A DNA stretch of 64,000 nt. Source: Membranipora membranacea (taxonomy: Eukaryota > Bryozoa > Gymnolaemata > Cheilostomatida > Membraniporidae). The translations under genes and the position numbers were made by a program. A model generated the notes under the pieces. The model made no database searches, was not told where the DNA came from, and saw nothing but the letters and a program-made list of their open reading frames with translations. Each line of letters begins with the position of its first letter. The stretch's first letter is position 1. Location: the NCBI GenBank assembly GCA_914767715.1, contig OU612074.1, positions 5,161,501-5,225,500 on the forward strand, read 5' to 3'. Positions 47,920 to 60,464 of the stretch are shown here, piece by piece.

Positions 47920-50228
47920 ATGTCGTTTCAATCCCAAATCGCCAAAGTGAAGTGGGCATGGAAGGAAGCAGCAACGAGAGGTAAGGAAAACAAATGCTTT
48001 GATCATGCCAAGACAACAAACTTATTACCTTTTTCTAAGTCCATCATTTTCTTCTTTTCTATTTGATCCACATAGATATCAGAGAAAGGTGCAAAATATT
48101 AAGATCGACACATCCTACATAAGGCCAAGCCCTGTATACATATACTAGGCCTGGCTTTCAGTGCTGCATGTATGCTCCCAGTTTGGGATAATCCCTGTAG
48201 TATGACATTGATTCCCGCCACCAGTCTCAAAAAACAGTTATTGCAGTAACAATATTTTCGCTTTAGGTACCGAATATCTCCTCATGCGTTTTTGTAATTA
48301 CATGAATACCCTCCTTGTCCGAAACGCATGTTGATTGATAAAGTTATGGCAAGCTTTTGATCATTAGATAATCATGACACAAATCTATCCGTTTCCGTAT
48401 GTAACTATCCATACTAAAGAATAATTTTGTTGTCCTCTTCTTAGCACAAAAATATCAATGTCTGCCCATTACAGATCGTCCCTCCAACTGTGCCCAAAAC
48501 ATTGATGGACACGGAATGACAGAACTCCTGTCCCGTCTCATTCATATGTCCAACCTTGGCTTTATTAGATTTCAGACACCCTCTATGCCACACAGAAAAG
48601 TTTGTTGCAATGCATTTATGGATACTCATACGATGCCAAGCAGCATCAACCTTTTAGATTATTTATATACACACATGCTCTTATTTTAGGACCATTAAGT
48701 GAGGCAGAAAAGCGAGTCCAAAACCGACTTGAAGTAACTTTTGAACACGGATTCAATGAGATAACAGTTTTAGTAAACAATAAATTGTCAGGAGTATATG
48801 AAAATGCTGAGGTGATAATGGAGGTTAGTTTGTTTGTTACAATGATTTCAAATAGCTACTACCCATACTGTTGTATACTATTATAGGCCTACATTGTACT
48901 GGGTTCTACGCTACCATAATATCAACATTGGTAATCCATAATACACAAATTTCAAATTTTCGGATTGTTTGAATATATATAACCTGAGTCATCTACTCTT
49001 AAAGCTAATAATTTCCCTAACTCCGTGGCAAACCAAAACATTATTGTCTAAGTTAACTGCACATGATTGCAGATAATGTGCATCGCATGTTATGGGCGAA
49101 ACAGAATATAATTAGTTCTGTTGACCACATGTATTTGGTGTATTTGGAGTCAGAATTTGCTCAGTCCTATAAGATCACTCGCAGACCTATGGTGTTATCC
49201 ATATATACCTATGGTGTTATCCTTATGTAAAAGAAAAGATAAAGGCGAAGAGCAACTGGAAAGACACAGAACGTATTGGCAATTCAATAATATAATATAA
49301 TATAAATAGTTTGACCACATATTCATGGCCAAACCAATCACAACAACATCAGTGTTTGGCACTGTCATGACATTACAGTTAGTATTTCGACAATAAATGG
49401 TTTGTCTCATTTCTATGTTTTGCAGGAGGAGTCAGGGCGCATGTCAAGAGAGGAACGGCTTAAAACTGTAAGTATGAACTCACATGTTCCCATTGGTACA
49501 ACACCTCTATTTATTTCCCCATTGTGTTAAATGTGAGTCATGTTGTCTTGCTAGCTCCAAAAGCCTACTTCGAAATGTGATACTCACCATGAATAACCAC
49601 TAAAAATGTAAAAAAAAAACTGTATTCTGATATAATAGCATTGCTGCCAAATCGTATGCAGTGGCAACTGGCAGTCTTTTCACAGGCCTGAAAAGAGCAC
49701 CAATCGAAATTTACTTCTTATTTACTACACTGAATCGGGGTTTTTTATGCCTGGATCTAATCAATTCTTCAAAATTGCCAAAATTATTCTGTTTTTTCAA
49801 AAGGTAATGCGCAAAACGGCTTTATTCTTTATGAACAATATTCAAAACCATGATAATAGACTTTATAATGGCACATGCGATAAGAATTAACGCTAAACCC
49901 GTACCCGTCGGATGGGGGGGGGGGGGGGGCAGAGTCTGGTGGGCTCAGACTACCCACACCCATGTTGGTATGATACTTAATTTAATGATATTGTGACTTC
50001 TTTCAGAGAACACGGCTAGATGAAATGAAAGCCGAAGCTGGCTCAAGTCTCGATGAATTTGGCGAATGGATTAAGGTGCAGATGCACTCAATTGTGTCAT
50101 GGCTGGCTGACAGCATCAAGGAGAAAATGAAAGAAGTGTTTGATTCTATTACCAACTTTCTGTATGAGGCTATCTTAAATCCCCTTAACTTGGGATTCTC
50201 GAGTGTATTAAAAATGCTAGGCAACTAA
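47920..50228 (+). CDS. Unrecognised 152-aa amphipathic protein
   Basis: Four exons: 47920-47980, 48690-48823, 49426-49467, 50007-50228; 459 nt, 152 aa, phases 1, 0, 0, good GT-AG borders. The start 'MSFQSQIAKVKWAWKEAATR' has no signal peptide. The middle is strongly charged and predicted helical ('SEAEKRVQNRLEV', 'SREERLKTRTRLDEMKAEAG'). The last about 55 residues form amphipathic helices ('SIVSWLADSIKEKMKEVFDS', then 'ITNFLYEAILNPLN') that could bind membranes, lipids or a partner. No known family was recognised, so no function is claimed. Two poly(A) signals lie downstream (50575 and, in the duplicate, 51985). It converges on the SLC22A18-like gene, and its last exon is partly duplicated 1.43 kb downstream. 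Confidence 0.75.
49914..49929 (+). repeat. Homopolymer run of 16 G
   Basis: In intron 3 of the 152-aa protein gene, about 80 bases before its last exon. Length may be uncertain in assembly. Confidence 0.9.
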
Positions 50229-50380
50229 AGCAAGAAAATAAGACAGAATACAAATTTACACTGTGATGAATCTGACATTATCAGTTCAAAAAATTGATCT
50301 TTACATCCACAGTTTGAGAAGTCAGTGTGTAGACAGCAAACAGAAGAACCATCAAATTCTGGTGCTAATAATTGTGTCCG

Positions 50381-50435
50381 TTGTATTGTATTGTATTGTA
50401 TTGTATTGTATTGTATTGTATTGTATTGTATTGTA
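50381..50435 (+). repeat. TTGTA microsatellite, 11 units (6 in the duplicate)
   Basis: In the 3' untranslated part of the 152-aa gene. The duplicate tract at 51816-51845 has 6 units. Confidence 0.95.
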
Positions 50436-50574
50436 TTGACAGACTACTACATAGCTCTCCGAACCTCTCCCTTTTGTTACAGTTTTTATCTTGATTTGTT
50501 GCAATAATTCATATCGATTAAAGGAATTAGCGTGTTTGTTTTAACAAACCATATTCTTCTTGTAATTATAAGGC

Positions 50575-50580
50575 AATAAA
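50575..50580 (+). terminator. Poly(A) signal of the 152-aa protein gene
   Basis: AATAAA about 350 bases after the stop; repeated at 51985-51990 in the tandem copy. Confidence 0.5.
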
Positions 50581-51287
50581 CACTTTAAAAAGTTAATTGA
50601 GATTTTGTTTTCCTTCAATAATGATGTCCCACTTCAGTATATATCTTTGCTTGACGTATTACCCAAAATCATTATTTAACTATGTATCTGCTGAATGGTG
50701 GATTTGGGAACAAATTTGCGGTTTGAAAGACCAAAAGAACAAGGAATCTAACCTAAGTGGTTGCTAACAATTCTGTTCTTATCGAAAGAGGCCTCATCGT
50801 AAATGAAGGAAGTCCCTTATTCCCTAAAAAGTCTGATTGTGTTTAATCGTGAAAGGCATATCTGTGAATTAAAATTGTCAAATACCATTAGGGTGCTTTT
50901 ATTACACTGGACTGTGACTGTGTTGTATGTAATCTGCCACTGATGATAAGAATCCACATGGAAAACAAAAATAAATATCTGAGGTTGCCCGATTTCAGAA
51001 TTAGAGATTTGTCCCGATAATACAAGCCAATCTGCCGCGTAATATGATGGCTACTTAACAGCTGTTTAATATTAAGAATCTAATTTTGAGAAAAAAGACC
51101 TGAAACTGAATTGTGTGAGTTAATCGCGTAGCAAAGATTTATTTTAGTAATGTGGAACAAATCCAACGCTGATCCTACGACAAAAGGCTAGTGGGAGGAG
51201 TCATGTGTTATTGGCTGAGTCTTGAGCAGACAGTGGGATGTGTATTACAGTAGACTTTGTAGAGAGAGGTAGGCTTTGTGTTCTGTA

Positions 51288-51445
51288 TTAGAAGTTATAT
51301 AGTAGAATAGACACGACACCACACACTACTGCCCCTGTATATCCTATAGATGAGAATCCCCACATCTCTAACATAAAGGCTCCCACTGTAGGACTGACTG
51401 TACGTATCAGTGAGTTTGTACCCATACTTAGTCCTATCATAGCTC
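51288..51445 (-). CDS. Duplicate last exon of the SLC22A18-like gene
   Basis: Same length, acceptor (TTTTTACCCGTAG) and frame as 52855-52698. It encodes the last two helices, starting 'AMIGLSMGTNSLIRTVSPTV' and ending 'VSILLYNF'. One residue differs from the other copy (Ile for Thr). Lying farther downstream, it could serve as an alternative terminal exon or be unused. Confidence 0.7.
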
Positions 51446-51529
51446 CTACGGGTAAAAATATAGGTTACATGACAGATAACGGCTGATAAGGTTCATTGTG
51501 TTTTAGAGTTTAGCAGCTTGTATCATCAG

Positions 51530-51655
51530 TCATGGCTGGCTGACAGCATCAAGGAGAAAATGAAAGAAGTGTTTGATTCTATTACCAACTTTCTGTATGA
51601 GGCAATCTTAAATCCCCTTAACTCGGGATTCTCGAGTGTATTAAAAGCATTTTAA
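51530..51655 (+). CDS. Duplicate partial last exon of the 152-aa protein gene
   Basis: Open for 41 codons ('SWLADSIKEKMKEVFDSITN' onward) and ends in a different tail ('SGFSSVLKAF'). The duplication joint places ATCATCAG directly before it, so it has a possible splice acceptor in the right phase (0) to follow exon 3. Splicing is unproven. Confidence 0.4.
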   Translation, partial: SWLADSIKEKMKEVFDSITNFLYEAILNPLNSGFSSVLKAF

Positions 51656-52547
51656 GGCATCTAAAGCAAGAAAATAAGACGGAATACAATTTACATTGTG
51701 ATGCATCTGACATTATCAGTTCAAAAAATTGATCTTTACATCCACAGTTTGAGAAGTCAGTGTGTAGACAGCAAACAGAAGAACCATCAAATTCTAGTGC
51801 TAATAATTGTGTCCGTTGTATTGTATTGTATTGTATTGTATTGTATTGACAGACTACTACATAGCTCTCCGAACCTCTCCCTTTTGTTACAGTTTTTATC
51901 TTGATTTGTTGCAATAATTCATATCGATTAAAGGAATTAGCGGGTTTGTTTTAACAAACCATATTGTTCTTGTTATCATAAGGCAATAAACACTTTAAAA
52001 AGTTAATTGAGATTTTGTTCTCCTTCAATAATGATGTCCCACTTCAGTATATATGTTTGCTTGACGTATTACCCAAAATCATTTTTTAACTATGTATCTG
52101 CTGAATGGTGGATTTGGGAACAAATTTGCGGTTTGAAAGACCAAAAGAACAAGGAATCTAACCTAAGTGGTTGCTAACAATTCTGTTCTTATCGAAAGAG
52201 GCCTCATCGTAAATGAAGGAAGTCCCTTATTCCCTAAAAAGTCTGATTGTGTTTAATCGTGAAAGGCATATCTGTGAATTAAAATTGTCAAATACCATTA
52301 GGGTGCTTTTATTACACTGGACTGTGACTGTGTTGTATGTAATCTGCCACTGATGATAAGAATCCACATGGAAAACAAAAATAAATATCTGAGGTTGCCC
52401 GATTTCAGAATTAGAGATTTGTCCCGATAATACAAGCCAATCTGCCGCGTAATATGATGGCTACTTAACAGCTGTTTAATATTAAGAATCTAATTTTGAG
52501 AAAAAAGACCTGAAACTGAATTGTGTGAGTTAATCGCGTAGCAAAGA

Positions 52548-52553
52548 TTTATT
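52548..52553 (-). terminator. Poly(A) signal of the SLC22A18-like gene
   Basis: AATAAA on the minus strand about 145 bases after the stop; copy at 51138-51143. Confidence 0.45.
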
Positions 52554-52697
52554 TTAGTAATGTGGAACAAATCCAACGCTGATCCTACGACAAAAGGCTA
52601 GTGGGAGGAGTCATGTGTTATTGGCTGAGTCTTAAGCAGACAGTGGGGTGTGTATTACAGTAGACTTTGTAGAGAGAGGTAGGCTTTGTCTTCTGTA

Positions 52698-55600
52698 TTA
52701 GAAGTTATATAGTAGAGTAGACACGACACCACACACTACTGCCCCTGTATATCCTATAGATGAGAATCCCCACATCTCTAACATAAAGGCTCCCACTGTA
52801 GGACTGACTGTACGTATCAGAGAGTTTGTACCCATACTGAGTCCTATCATAGCTCCTACGGGTAAAAATATAGGTTACATGACAGATAACGGCTGATAAG
52901 GTTCATTGTGTTTTAGAGTTTAGCAGCTTTAAGTGATAAGGTTATTAGGTGGATAAGGTGATGGATGGACCTTTATCTTGTTTCTCTTATCATCGATGGA
53001 AACACAAAGCCGCTATTAACATGGCCTGAACATACATGTATAACTGTTAGGAGCTGAATGTTTTACGCAAATCTTAATCTCTGTAGCTGACATTATAGTT
53101 CACTGTGATCTCACATACAGTGAATCCTACTAGCAAGAAATACTTTTTGTCAAATAATCATCATGATCGAAAGAGAGTGAACTAATTCATTTAGCATGAG
53201 TACCATCACAAGGAATTCGGTGTGACGAGCCGAGTTCAATTTTAGTAACTAGAGGCGGATACCTGTTAGGTACCTGTACTAATTTGACTCTAATGATTAG
53301 AGATACACATGACAATAGTGTAGTCTCGATGTCAGTGTGCCAGCACAACTATCACATGATACACCATTGCGTGTATCTCCCTGATCAATAGAGAGCGAAC
53401 AAATTCACTTAGCATGAGTACCATCATAAGGTATTAGGTGTAACGACCCGAGTTCAAGTTTATTTATTAAGGGTGGGTACATGTTAGGTACTAGTGATAT
53501 TCGGTATAAGTATGTTACACATACCTGTATCCTGCTGAGATACAGTTTTAGTGACAGCTGCTCCGATAACCACCTGCATAGTAGTCATACCAGCTGATAG
53601 TGGTAATATAGCTATACAGAACTGATATATATCTGATACCTGACTCTGTATAAATAATAATAAATGGTATAGAAGATATGATAAACATATATATATATAT
53701 ATATATAGAAAACTTGAGCTATGCGAGTGTGTACTCAAGCTGACGCAAAACATGCGGGGCTGTCTGAAATTCAAATTTGTGTAATTTTTTCAATGCATGA
53801 TAATGCAGAGACTTTATTTTCAGCCTAAGATACAGTGCTGTAGAGGCTGAATCTCAATCTCTTATGGGCTAACTTCACTCTAATATATGACCGCCAACTA
53901 CATCTACACTCTCAAGCTATTATGATAATAAATCAGGGAATGATTGGCTACATATACTAAGTTATCCCCTCAATGAATATAATGGGATAACTCCGAATTG
54001 TATTCAGTCATGTAGATTAACACTGTCAAAAAACAAGAGTCCTGTACCAAAATTAAACATGAGCATGAGCCATCAATAAAAGGCCAAAACTAGAGTGCTT
54101 CAAGTGAAAGATCATTAAGCATTGAATAAGGGCTTAATCAGGTGTTTTTTTTCATAGGGATGAAACTGGTCTCAAGCTTGTTTTCTGTATACCTACACAT
54201 ACCATACAATACAATAGTGTATGTGTTTGTGACATACCAATAAAGTGTAGGCGATAGCAGCAGTAAAAGCAGCTAGTGTCATCAGATGTCTGTCTGTGTA
54301 TCTTTTAGTTAAAACTCCGACACCGATCCCCTGTACTATCTGTAAAAAGGATATATAGCTATGTATAACCTGCAGTGCTGAGAGTCTCGTAGTTTACAGA
54401 GTACCAGTGAGAAACGGATTGATGCGAACTATTATGATATATCACAGTTTATAAGTTGGTCAAGTAGTGCTCTAAAGGTAGATTGATTATGAATCAGCAT
54501 AAATCAGTAACTTCATCGGCCACGCTAAATCTTCATGTCAGTAATAAATGCATCAGCCAATCAATATACTTGATAAAGAGTGAGTAAATTGGATAATTAC
54601 CATAGATATAATTCCTATATAAGACATGATCATACCATTCCAATCTGGTTCAACTTTAAACTGATCCATCGCTACTCTAGAGAACATACTCTGAAGTATT
54701 CCTATAGGTATGCCTGTATATATAAATCAGACAAAAGGTAACATGTATGTATACGTAAATCTGTGTTCGAATGATTCAAAATGCTTGTGAGGGCAGCTAC
54801 ACAGCAACATCTATGGTTCATACGAATGAGAACAGTACATGGAGAGGGCATAGGAAAATATCAGCTCTTAGAGACAAAATAAGAAGGGTGTTAATCACTT
54901 TTGTTTGCGCTTAAGAACAGACCACTGATCGGTGATCACATAAACGATACATACCAACAACAACTTTAACTATGATCAGGAATGCTGCTTCTTTATTTTT
55001 AAGAAGTCTGGTCACCTCACCGATACTAAATACATTTGATACACTCTGATCTGAAACCATAAGTGAGAAAATGAATACAGATTAGTAAATCTACAACCAA
55101 CCATAGAAAATCATGAACATTACCATGGAGATGATGCTCTTTTGTAAGTTCATCAATGAGTCTGTAATCTACCATAAAGGGTACTGCTCTTTAGCCCAGG
55201 GGTACACTATGATACCATTAAATCATTACCTCAAGATGATTCTTTCCCTAATCTGCAAACACTGAGCATCCCATTAGATCTTACCCTGTTATGAGCAAGT
55301 AGAAAGCTCAATTCATTCTAATTGCTTTCCATATGCAAACAGTCAGGTGCTGTTGATGGACACATAAACCCTCTGACACACTTGCTATAATTATACCAGT
55401 CCATCACCAGCTACCCTACTGACCTTAATATTTCGCTATTTTCTCATTTGACATTTTGACATTTGATTTCTGTATTTAGCTAGTTTTAATTATTCGCAGT
55501 TTCTGTCATTGCTAACCGCGAAATATTAAACCACTTGAAAACATAAGGTCAGTAGGGTAACTTTAAAATATACTACATACTACATGTAGATAGATGTAAG

Positions 55601-56561
55601 TTGACATGATCTAGTATGTAATTGTACTTACCCTCAGACTTGACATGTTTGACATGTTGAGGTACGTTATACCAGACTACCACCATACTTATAAATGATC
55701 CTATTGCTGCTGTTAATGCGGCAGCTTCCTCTCTAAATAAAAATAATAAACATGAATGATACAATTGTTATATGAATTATATCATGGAATGAGAGTGGGG
55801 ATCGATTAGTAGCTGATTGATTTAGGAGCTATCAAGATCATTATATGTTGCGAGTAATAAATGCATATACTTAAAAGGAGCTTGCTATTAGAGTATGGAA
55901 CTTGCATTTGAAAAATTATCTCATCAAGCATGGCCCATATTTGTCTCAAGAAAGAGCATGAGCTTCGATGCTTGATATATCTATGATGACCAGAAGGGCA
56001 TCGTTCTAGAAAATTGTGTTTGAAGTGATTTGTGTAATACACAGGACATGTAACATGACATGACTGGTGTAAATCTTGCTTATGCAGAACTATCTCAGAT
56101 CAAAGCTTTGTGCGTTTTTGAAACATGAAAGTAAAGCCGATCTTTTTTTGTTTGACCTTAACTGAGGTAGGCCTACCTATGTCTATTGTTGGGAATAGCC
56201 TTAATGTGACAATTTTGAGTTGACCACCAGTGCAATAACACAAAAATTGATATGTGTCGCCCTGTATCTCGTAACCGGAGATCTCAGATTTTGTCAAGTA
56301 ACACTGAGTACAGAACATTTAACGGCACAGAAGAAACTATGAGAAGAGGAGTAGGGAGAACAAGACAGGCCATGTAACTGATCCATTTGTGTATCAAAGA
56401 GTGTTGGTTTATAACAAAGAAGCTATAGTCCTAGTCATAATTTTAAATCTGATCATGATATTTGTTAATGATTTTCCAGGGAGTGCAATGTCTTTAGATC
56501 CACAGTTTGTGTCATATTTCATTACTGTTTGTCTCTAAGTTTGATATCCACTCCATATGTG

Positions 56562-56594
<33 letters not shown>

Positions 56595-58939
56595 CTATAT
56601 ATATATATATAGACATCAACTTACCCAATATTTTTAGTGATCTGCCCTCCGATAAATGGGCCTAAGACCATTCCTATACCATAAAACAAGCCAAGCTTAC
56701 CGAGAGCATCGGCCCGCTTCTCATAAGGCATTATATCAGTTATAACCATCTGACTACCTGAATACAAAAACAACAGGGTCATTTTAAAGTTAAAGATGTA
56801 ATAGGCAACAGCGATCATTGGATATACATGTCGTGTCACACTTGGTTTAAATTTGTGGTGAGATCAGTGAATATTAAGACATTTAATAGACAACAATCAG
56901 TAAATAAAATCCAAAGCGGAGAACTTTTCAAAGAGCATCAAGATAAGATAAGTTATTACTAGACTAAGCTGTGACTGGTAACGGAATGCAACTACCGCCA
57001 ATTCAGGCAGTGTGTGCACACTGAAACCTAAAATCAGATTACCAGTATCAGTCAATCAATTTCTATAACTGTAGTAAATTAATCAGAAGACTTGCCCCTG
57101 CAGACTCAGGTATTGAGGGAGAGGATTACCTTGCATGCAGGCGAGGAACACAGATAGAGCTCTAGATACGAACAGCATGCTGACATTATTGGCCATAGCT
57201 AAAACTCCATAACTAAGGATACCAGAACCATAGGCTAGTGTGAGAGCAGCGCGGGCTCCCATCAAATCTCCAAATCTGAAAACAGCAGATAACCATAATA
57301 ATCTCAGTGTTAGGGAGTGGGGAGTGATGTCGTGTAGATAAGAATAAGCATAGTCATGTATAGTAAGGATAGACACTTATCTCCTCTAACCGAGAAAAAC
57401 TAGTAAAATATACGCATCCCTATACGTGTAGCTGGATGAGTTTTCATGTATATCATCAATTCTTAAACAACCAAGAGTGTAAGGCTCAAGGGGATTGAAG
57501 GATTTTAATTAAATGCAAATCAACCCGCCTATCAGCCTGACATTAGCACACAACACCACTCATGCCTTTGAGGGTATGCCAACATTAATAGCTTTATTGA
57601 CTACAGCAGGATCCTCTGATTGAAGAGTTGAGACAGTTAGAGAATACAAACCTGCCGAAGACGACGCCTCCGAGTAGCTGAGCTACAGCGAATACTGTCT
57701 GTAGATATCCGTATGTCATGTTATCTACTCCTAGCTTCTTACTCATGTACTACAAAGAACAATATATAGGTCATATTGGTACAAAGAAGTATATGATATA
57801 AAATATGAGGCTTAGAATCATGTGAGCGGGTGTTCTCCGGTTTAGTTACAAAGGTGACAAGTAATCAAAATGCTAAATACTTCCCAGATCAGCTACAGTG
57901 TCAGACCAGCTGGGGTGTATACGTTTATCAACATGAAGTAACTGACACGTGATTCATGGGCTGGATCAGTATACTACCTGGACTTGCTACTGCATCAGAC
58001 CACCTTGGCAACGCTCAAGAGCTATATAGGGTGTACAACGTCATCAACATAAAGACACTGATGTTTGATATAGGTGAAGAATACAATTAATATATATTGG
58101 ATAGATAAGTGTCCATGTTTTGCAGCAATCAGAGTCTATTGTTAAGTAAGAGTAAAAGGTCATGTGACAAAGAGGTCATGTGATCTACTTACAGGGAAGC
58201 ATGATTGTTGTATCCAGAAGCACATGGCGTATAGGATCAGGTTACCCTGTACTATCTTCTTAACAAACTCAGGATTATAATCCGATACTTTTATATCACT
58301 GCTGATGTCAGACTTAGCAGTCATGCCGTCACCGTCAGCACCTATAAATCCCAGCATAATTATATGAATATATGAATGACACCATAATCACAAGTAAATA
58401 TTTACCGTTACCTCAGCAAGTCTGATCTGACAGTGTTTAAATTACAATCCGCCAAGATTTGGACGGTGAGACTAGAACACAGGCTTTAACTGTAGTCACA
58501 AGTAAAGTCTAGATTCAAGTAAACTCACAGGTACCCATTTCACAGTGCTGGCTTATAACTAATCATTCTCACGAATCAAATCACAGACATGAGGATCTAT
58601 GATGACCAGAAGGGCATCGTTCTAGAAAATTGTGTTTGAAGTGATTTGTGTAATACACATGACATGTAACATGAAATGACTGGTGTAAATCTTGCTTATG
58701 CAGAACTATCTCAGATCAAAGCTTTGTGTGTTTTTGAAACATGAAAGTTAAGCCGATCTTTTTTTGTTTGACCTTAACTGAGGTAGGCCTACCTATGTCA
58801 AGTTATAGGAATCTGTAATTGTGTTAAGTGAGATCAATTTTCATCTGTGATGCACATGTAACTGTGACATTATATTACCTGCCGATTCCTCGGCTGTAGA
58901 GTCAGCCTCGTCATAACTTCTTCCTGATCGTCTCTTCAT
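52698..58939 (-). CDS. SLC22A18-like MFS transporter
   Basis: Eleven exons: 58939-58879, 58341-58193, 57749-57652, 57275-57130, 56757-56625, 55732-55632, 55050-54955, 54713-54601, 54339-54238, 53645-53525, 52855-52698; 1278 nt, 425 aa, in phase throughout, matching the 424 aa of human SLC22A18. Predicted 12-helix carrier of the drug:proton antiporter type; SLC22A18 is linked to transport of organic cations. Diagnostic stretches: 'FPYMSKKLGVDNMTYGYLQT', MFS motif A 'GRFGDLMGARAALTLAYG', 'SQMVITDIMPYEKRADALGK', 'LFYGIGMVLGPFIGGQITKN', and the C-terminal 'LIRTVSPTVGAFMLEMWGF'. The N-terminus is a charged tail of about 50 residues before helix 1 ('GNLILYAMCFWIQQSCF'). The ATG at 58939 is the first in its exon; an acceptor at 58960 means an earlier coding exon is possible. 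Introns are 0.2-0.9 kb. The last exon is duplicated at 51445-51288. Confidence 0.92.
55990..56182 (-). repeat. Intronic direct repeat (second copy 58606-58799)
   Basis: About 190 bases starting AGAAGGGCATCGTTCTAGAA occur nearly unchanged in two different introns of the SLC22A18-like gene, in the same orientation. Confidence 0.9.
56563..56612. repeat. TA microsatellite
   Basis: Long (TA)n tract directly after a splice donor. Similar tracts are at 53686-53707 and 58999-59023, all in introns of this gene or just upstream of its first exon. Confidence 0.9.
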
Positions 58940-59039
58940 CTCGCTGCCTTCTCCAGATTCTGGGGAAGAATAACCAGATAAGGGAAAATAAAAAGTAATA
59001 TATATATATATATATATATATATAGTGTTATGAGCAGGA

Positions 59040-59470
59040 ACCAATGCTCTACTAAAAATTGCCATTGATAATTGAGAGTTATGCTCTTAACATCAAAGAG
59101 GGCATAACTCTACAAGTATAGATGCAATCAATTTTCTTGAGCTTATTTGACTCTGTATTACCCATATGCACCATCAATGCTCAATAGAACTACGTCTCAA
59201 TTTTAAAAATAATCTGCTTAGCAACTGAGGCTGAATAATGTGATCACTAGTGACTGCTTGAACAGCTCAGTTTTAACAACCTCACAAGAACCATCCGACC
59301 TAATCAAAAGATAATGATAGCTTATCTATCAATCTTTATAGATGGCATGTCACCAAAAACTGGGTATAATAGTACATTAATTGACTTGTACATGCTGGCA
59401 AGTCAATCAGAGTCGCAATCAGCCTTAGAGGAATGGAATTGGCAACCAATGATAGATACGGGAAACCATA
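59040..59470. other. Non-coding stretch, no gene seen
   Basis: Possible promoter region or first introns of the SLC22A18-like gene; no specific site can be supported. Confidence 0.4.
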
Positions 59471-59530
59471 TGTAGCTCTGTTGGTAGAGTGTCGGAATCA
59501 AGATCATAGGTTCCAACCTCTGCTAGTGCT
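59471..59530 (+). repeat. tRNA-like SINE head
   Basis: A-box TAGCTCTGTTGG and B-box-like GGTTCCAACCTC at tRNA spacing. Confidence 0.5.
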
Positions 59531-59769
59531 ATGATGACGATCATATTGCTCTCCGAGCTGGCACATCGATAGCTGCTAACAATCACACACCGACCTCTTC
59601 ACTATATATTCACATCTGAATGGCGATACTGACCTTAGTTGCGAGTAGTGCGGCTATCTTGGTAGGGCGTCTGTTTACATTGGACTACCAAGGCATCCAC
59701 TTTTTTGCCTAATGCTGCGCCTATCCAAGCTTGTGGATAAAAACATGGATGCGCTGGTCACATACAGTT

Positions 59770-59829
59770 AGCCAATGTGTTGGCTCTGATTGGCTGGGTG
59801 GAGTTAATAAGAGCCAACACAATGGCTAC
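59770..59829. repeat. Hairpin with 19-bp arms
   Basis: TAGCCAATGTGTTGGCTCT pairs with the later AGAGCCAACACAATGGCTA with one mismatch. Probably a tiny MITE. Confidence 0.7.
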
Positions 59830-60382
59830 ATGTACATACAGCTGAGGCATAGTCCATCTTCAGCGGCCTGACTAGAGTATTGTGAATCCCTGATTATTTT
59901 GATGCTTATGCATCTCTCTTGTTTTGTTTGAATTTTTTCCCATGCCATTACCGAAGACCCTGAGAATGTTTACTCTAGCTACCGTTTGCTAAATACGGAA
60001 CATTGAAATTGATAGCAAGCACTTGTATGTTGATGGTTTGGCTTAGTTATAAAAAAGTACTGGCTATGGCAGTTTCATAAACAAAACCATTAAAGTGAAA
60101 TTTCATGCTTTCATTTTAAATAGATCCTTTTATTTAATCTAAAGCAGTTAGTTCCCAAATTCCTCACTGGCAGACATAATATGACAGTAAGTAGAGTGGT
60201 AGCACTAGTGGCCAGTGTGTATAGCAACTTTAAAAGATACCATTTCTTTTCAAGTTCAGTGCTATGCTCAGGGAGGGATGGATAGATTTTGTAATGTATT
60301 TTAGCTTGTTGGTGGTGTTTGGGTTGATACATGGAGAAAAGCAACAGCCACCAAACTTACAGTCCACATATAGGCCTAACAG

Positions 60383-60464
60383 CATAGGACTACCGCAGTT
60401 TCTGCTTTTTGGGCTTGGTGTGGTGTGGTTGGAGCCCAAAATCAGGAACTGCGGCAGTCCTATG
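60383..60464. mobile_element. 82-bp MITE with 8-bp target duplication
   Basis: Inverted ends CATAGGACTACCGCAG and its near-perfect complement, with arms of about 32 bp and four differences. Flanked by CCTAACAG at 60375-60382 and 60465-60472. End sequence (CATAG) and duplication length match the larger element at 39102-39631. Confidence 0.85.

Larger units (their letters stand above)
50097..52929 (+). repeat. Tandem duplication of 1.4 kb covering two gene ends
   Basis: Copy 1 is 50097-51519 and copy 2 is 51530-52929, joined by 10 bases (GTATCATCAG). They are nearly identical apart from a shorter TTGTA tract and scattered substitutions. Each copy holds the last coding part and AATAAA of the 152-aa gene (+) and the last exon and AATAAA (minus; 51138-51143, 52548-52553) of the SLC22A18-like gene. 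Confidence 0.95.

Noticed and set aside
48441-48629. 62-codon minus-strand frame in intron 1 of the 152-aa gene
   Set aside because: No recognisable content, splice sites or partner exons.
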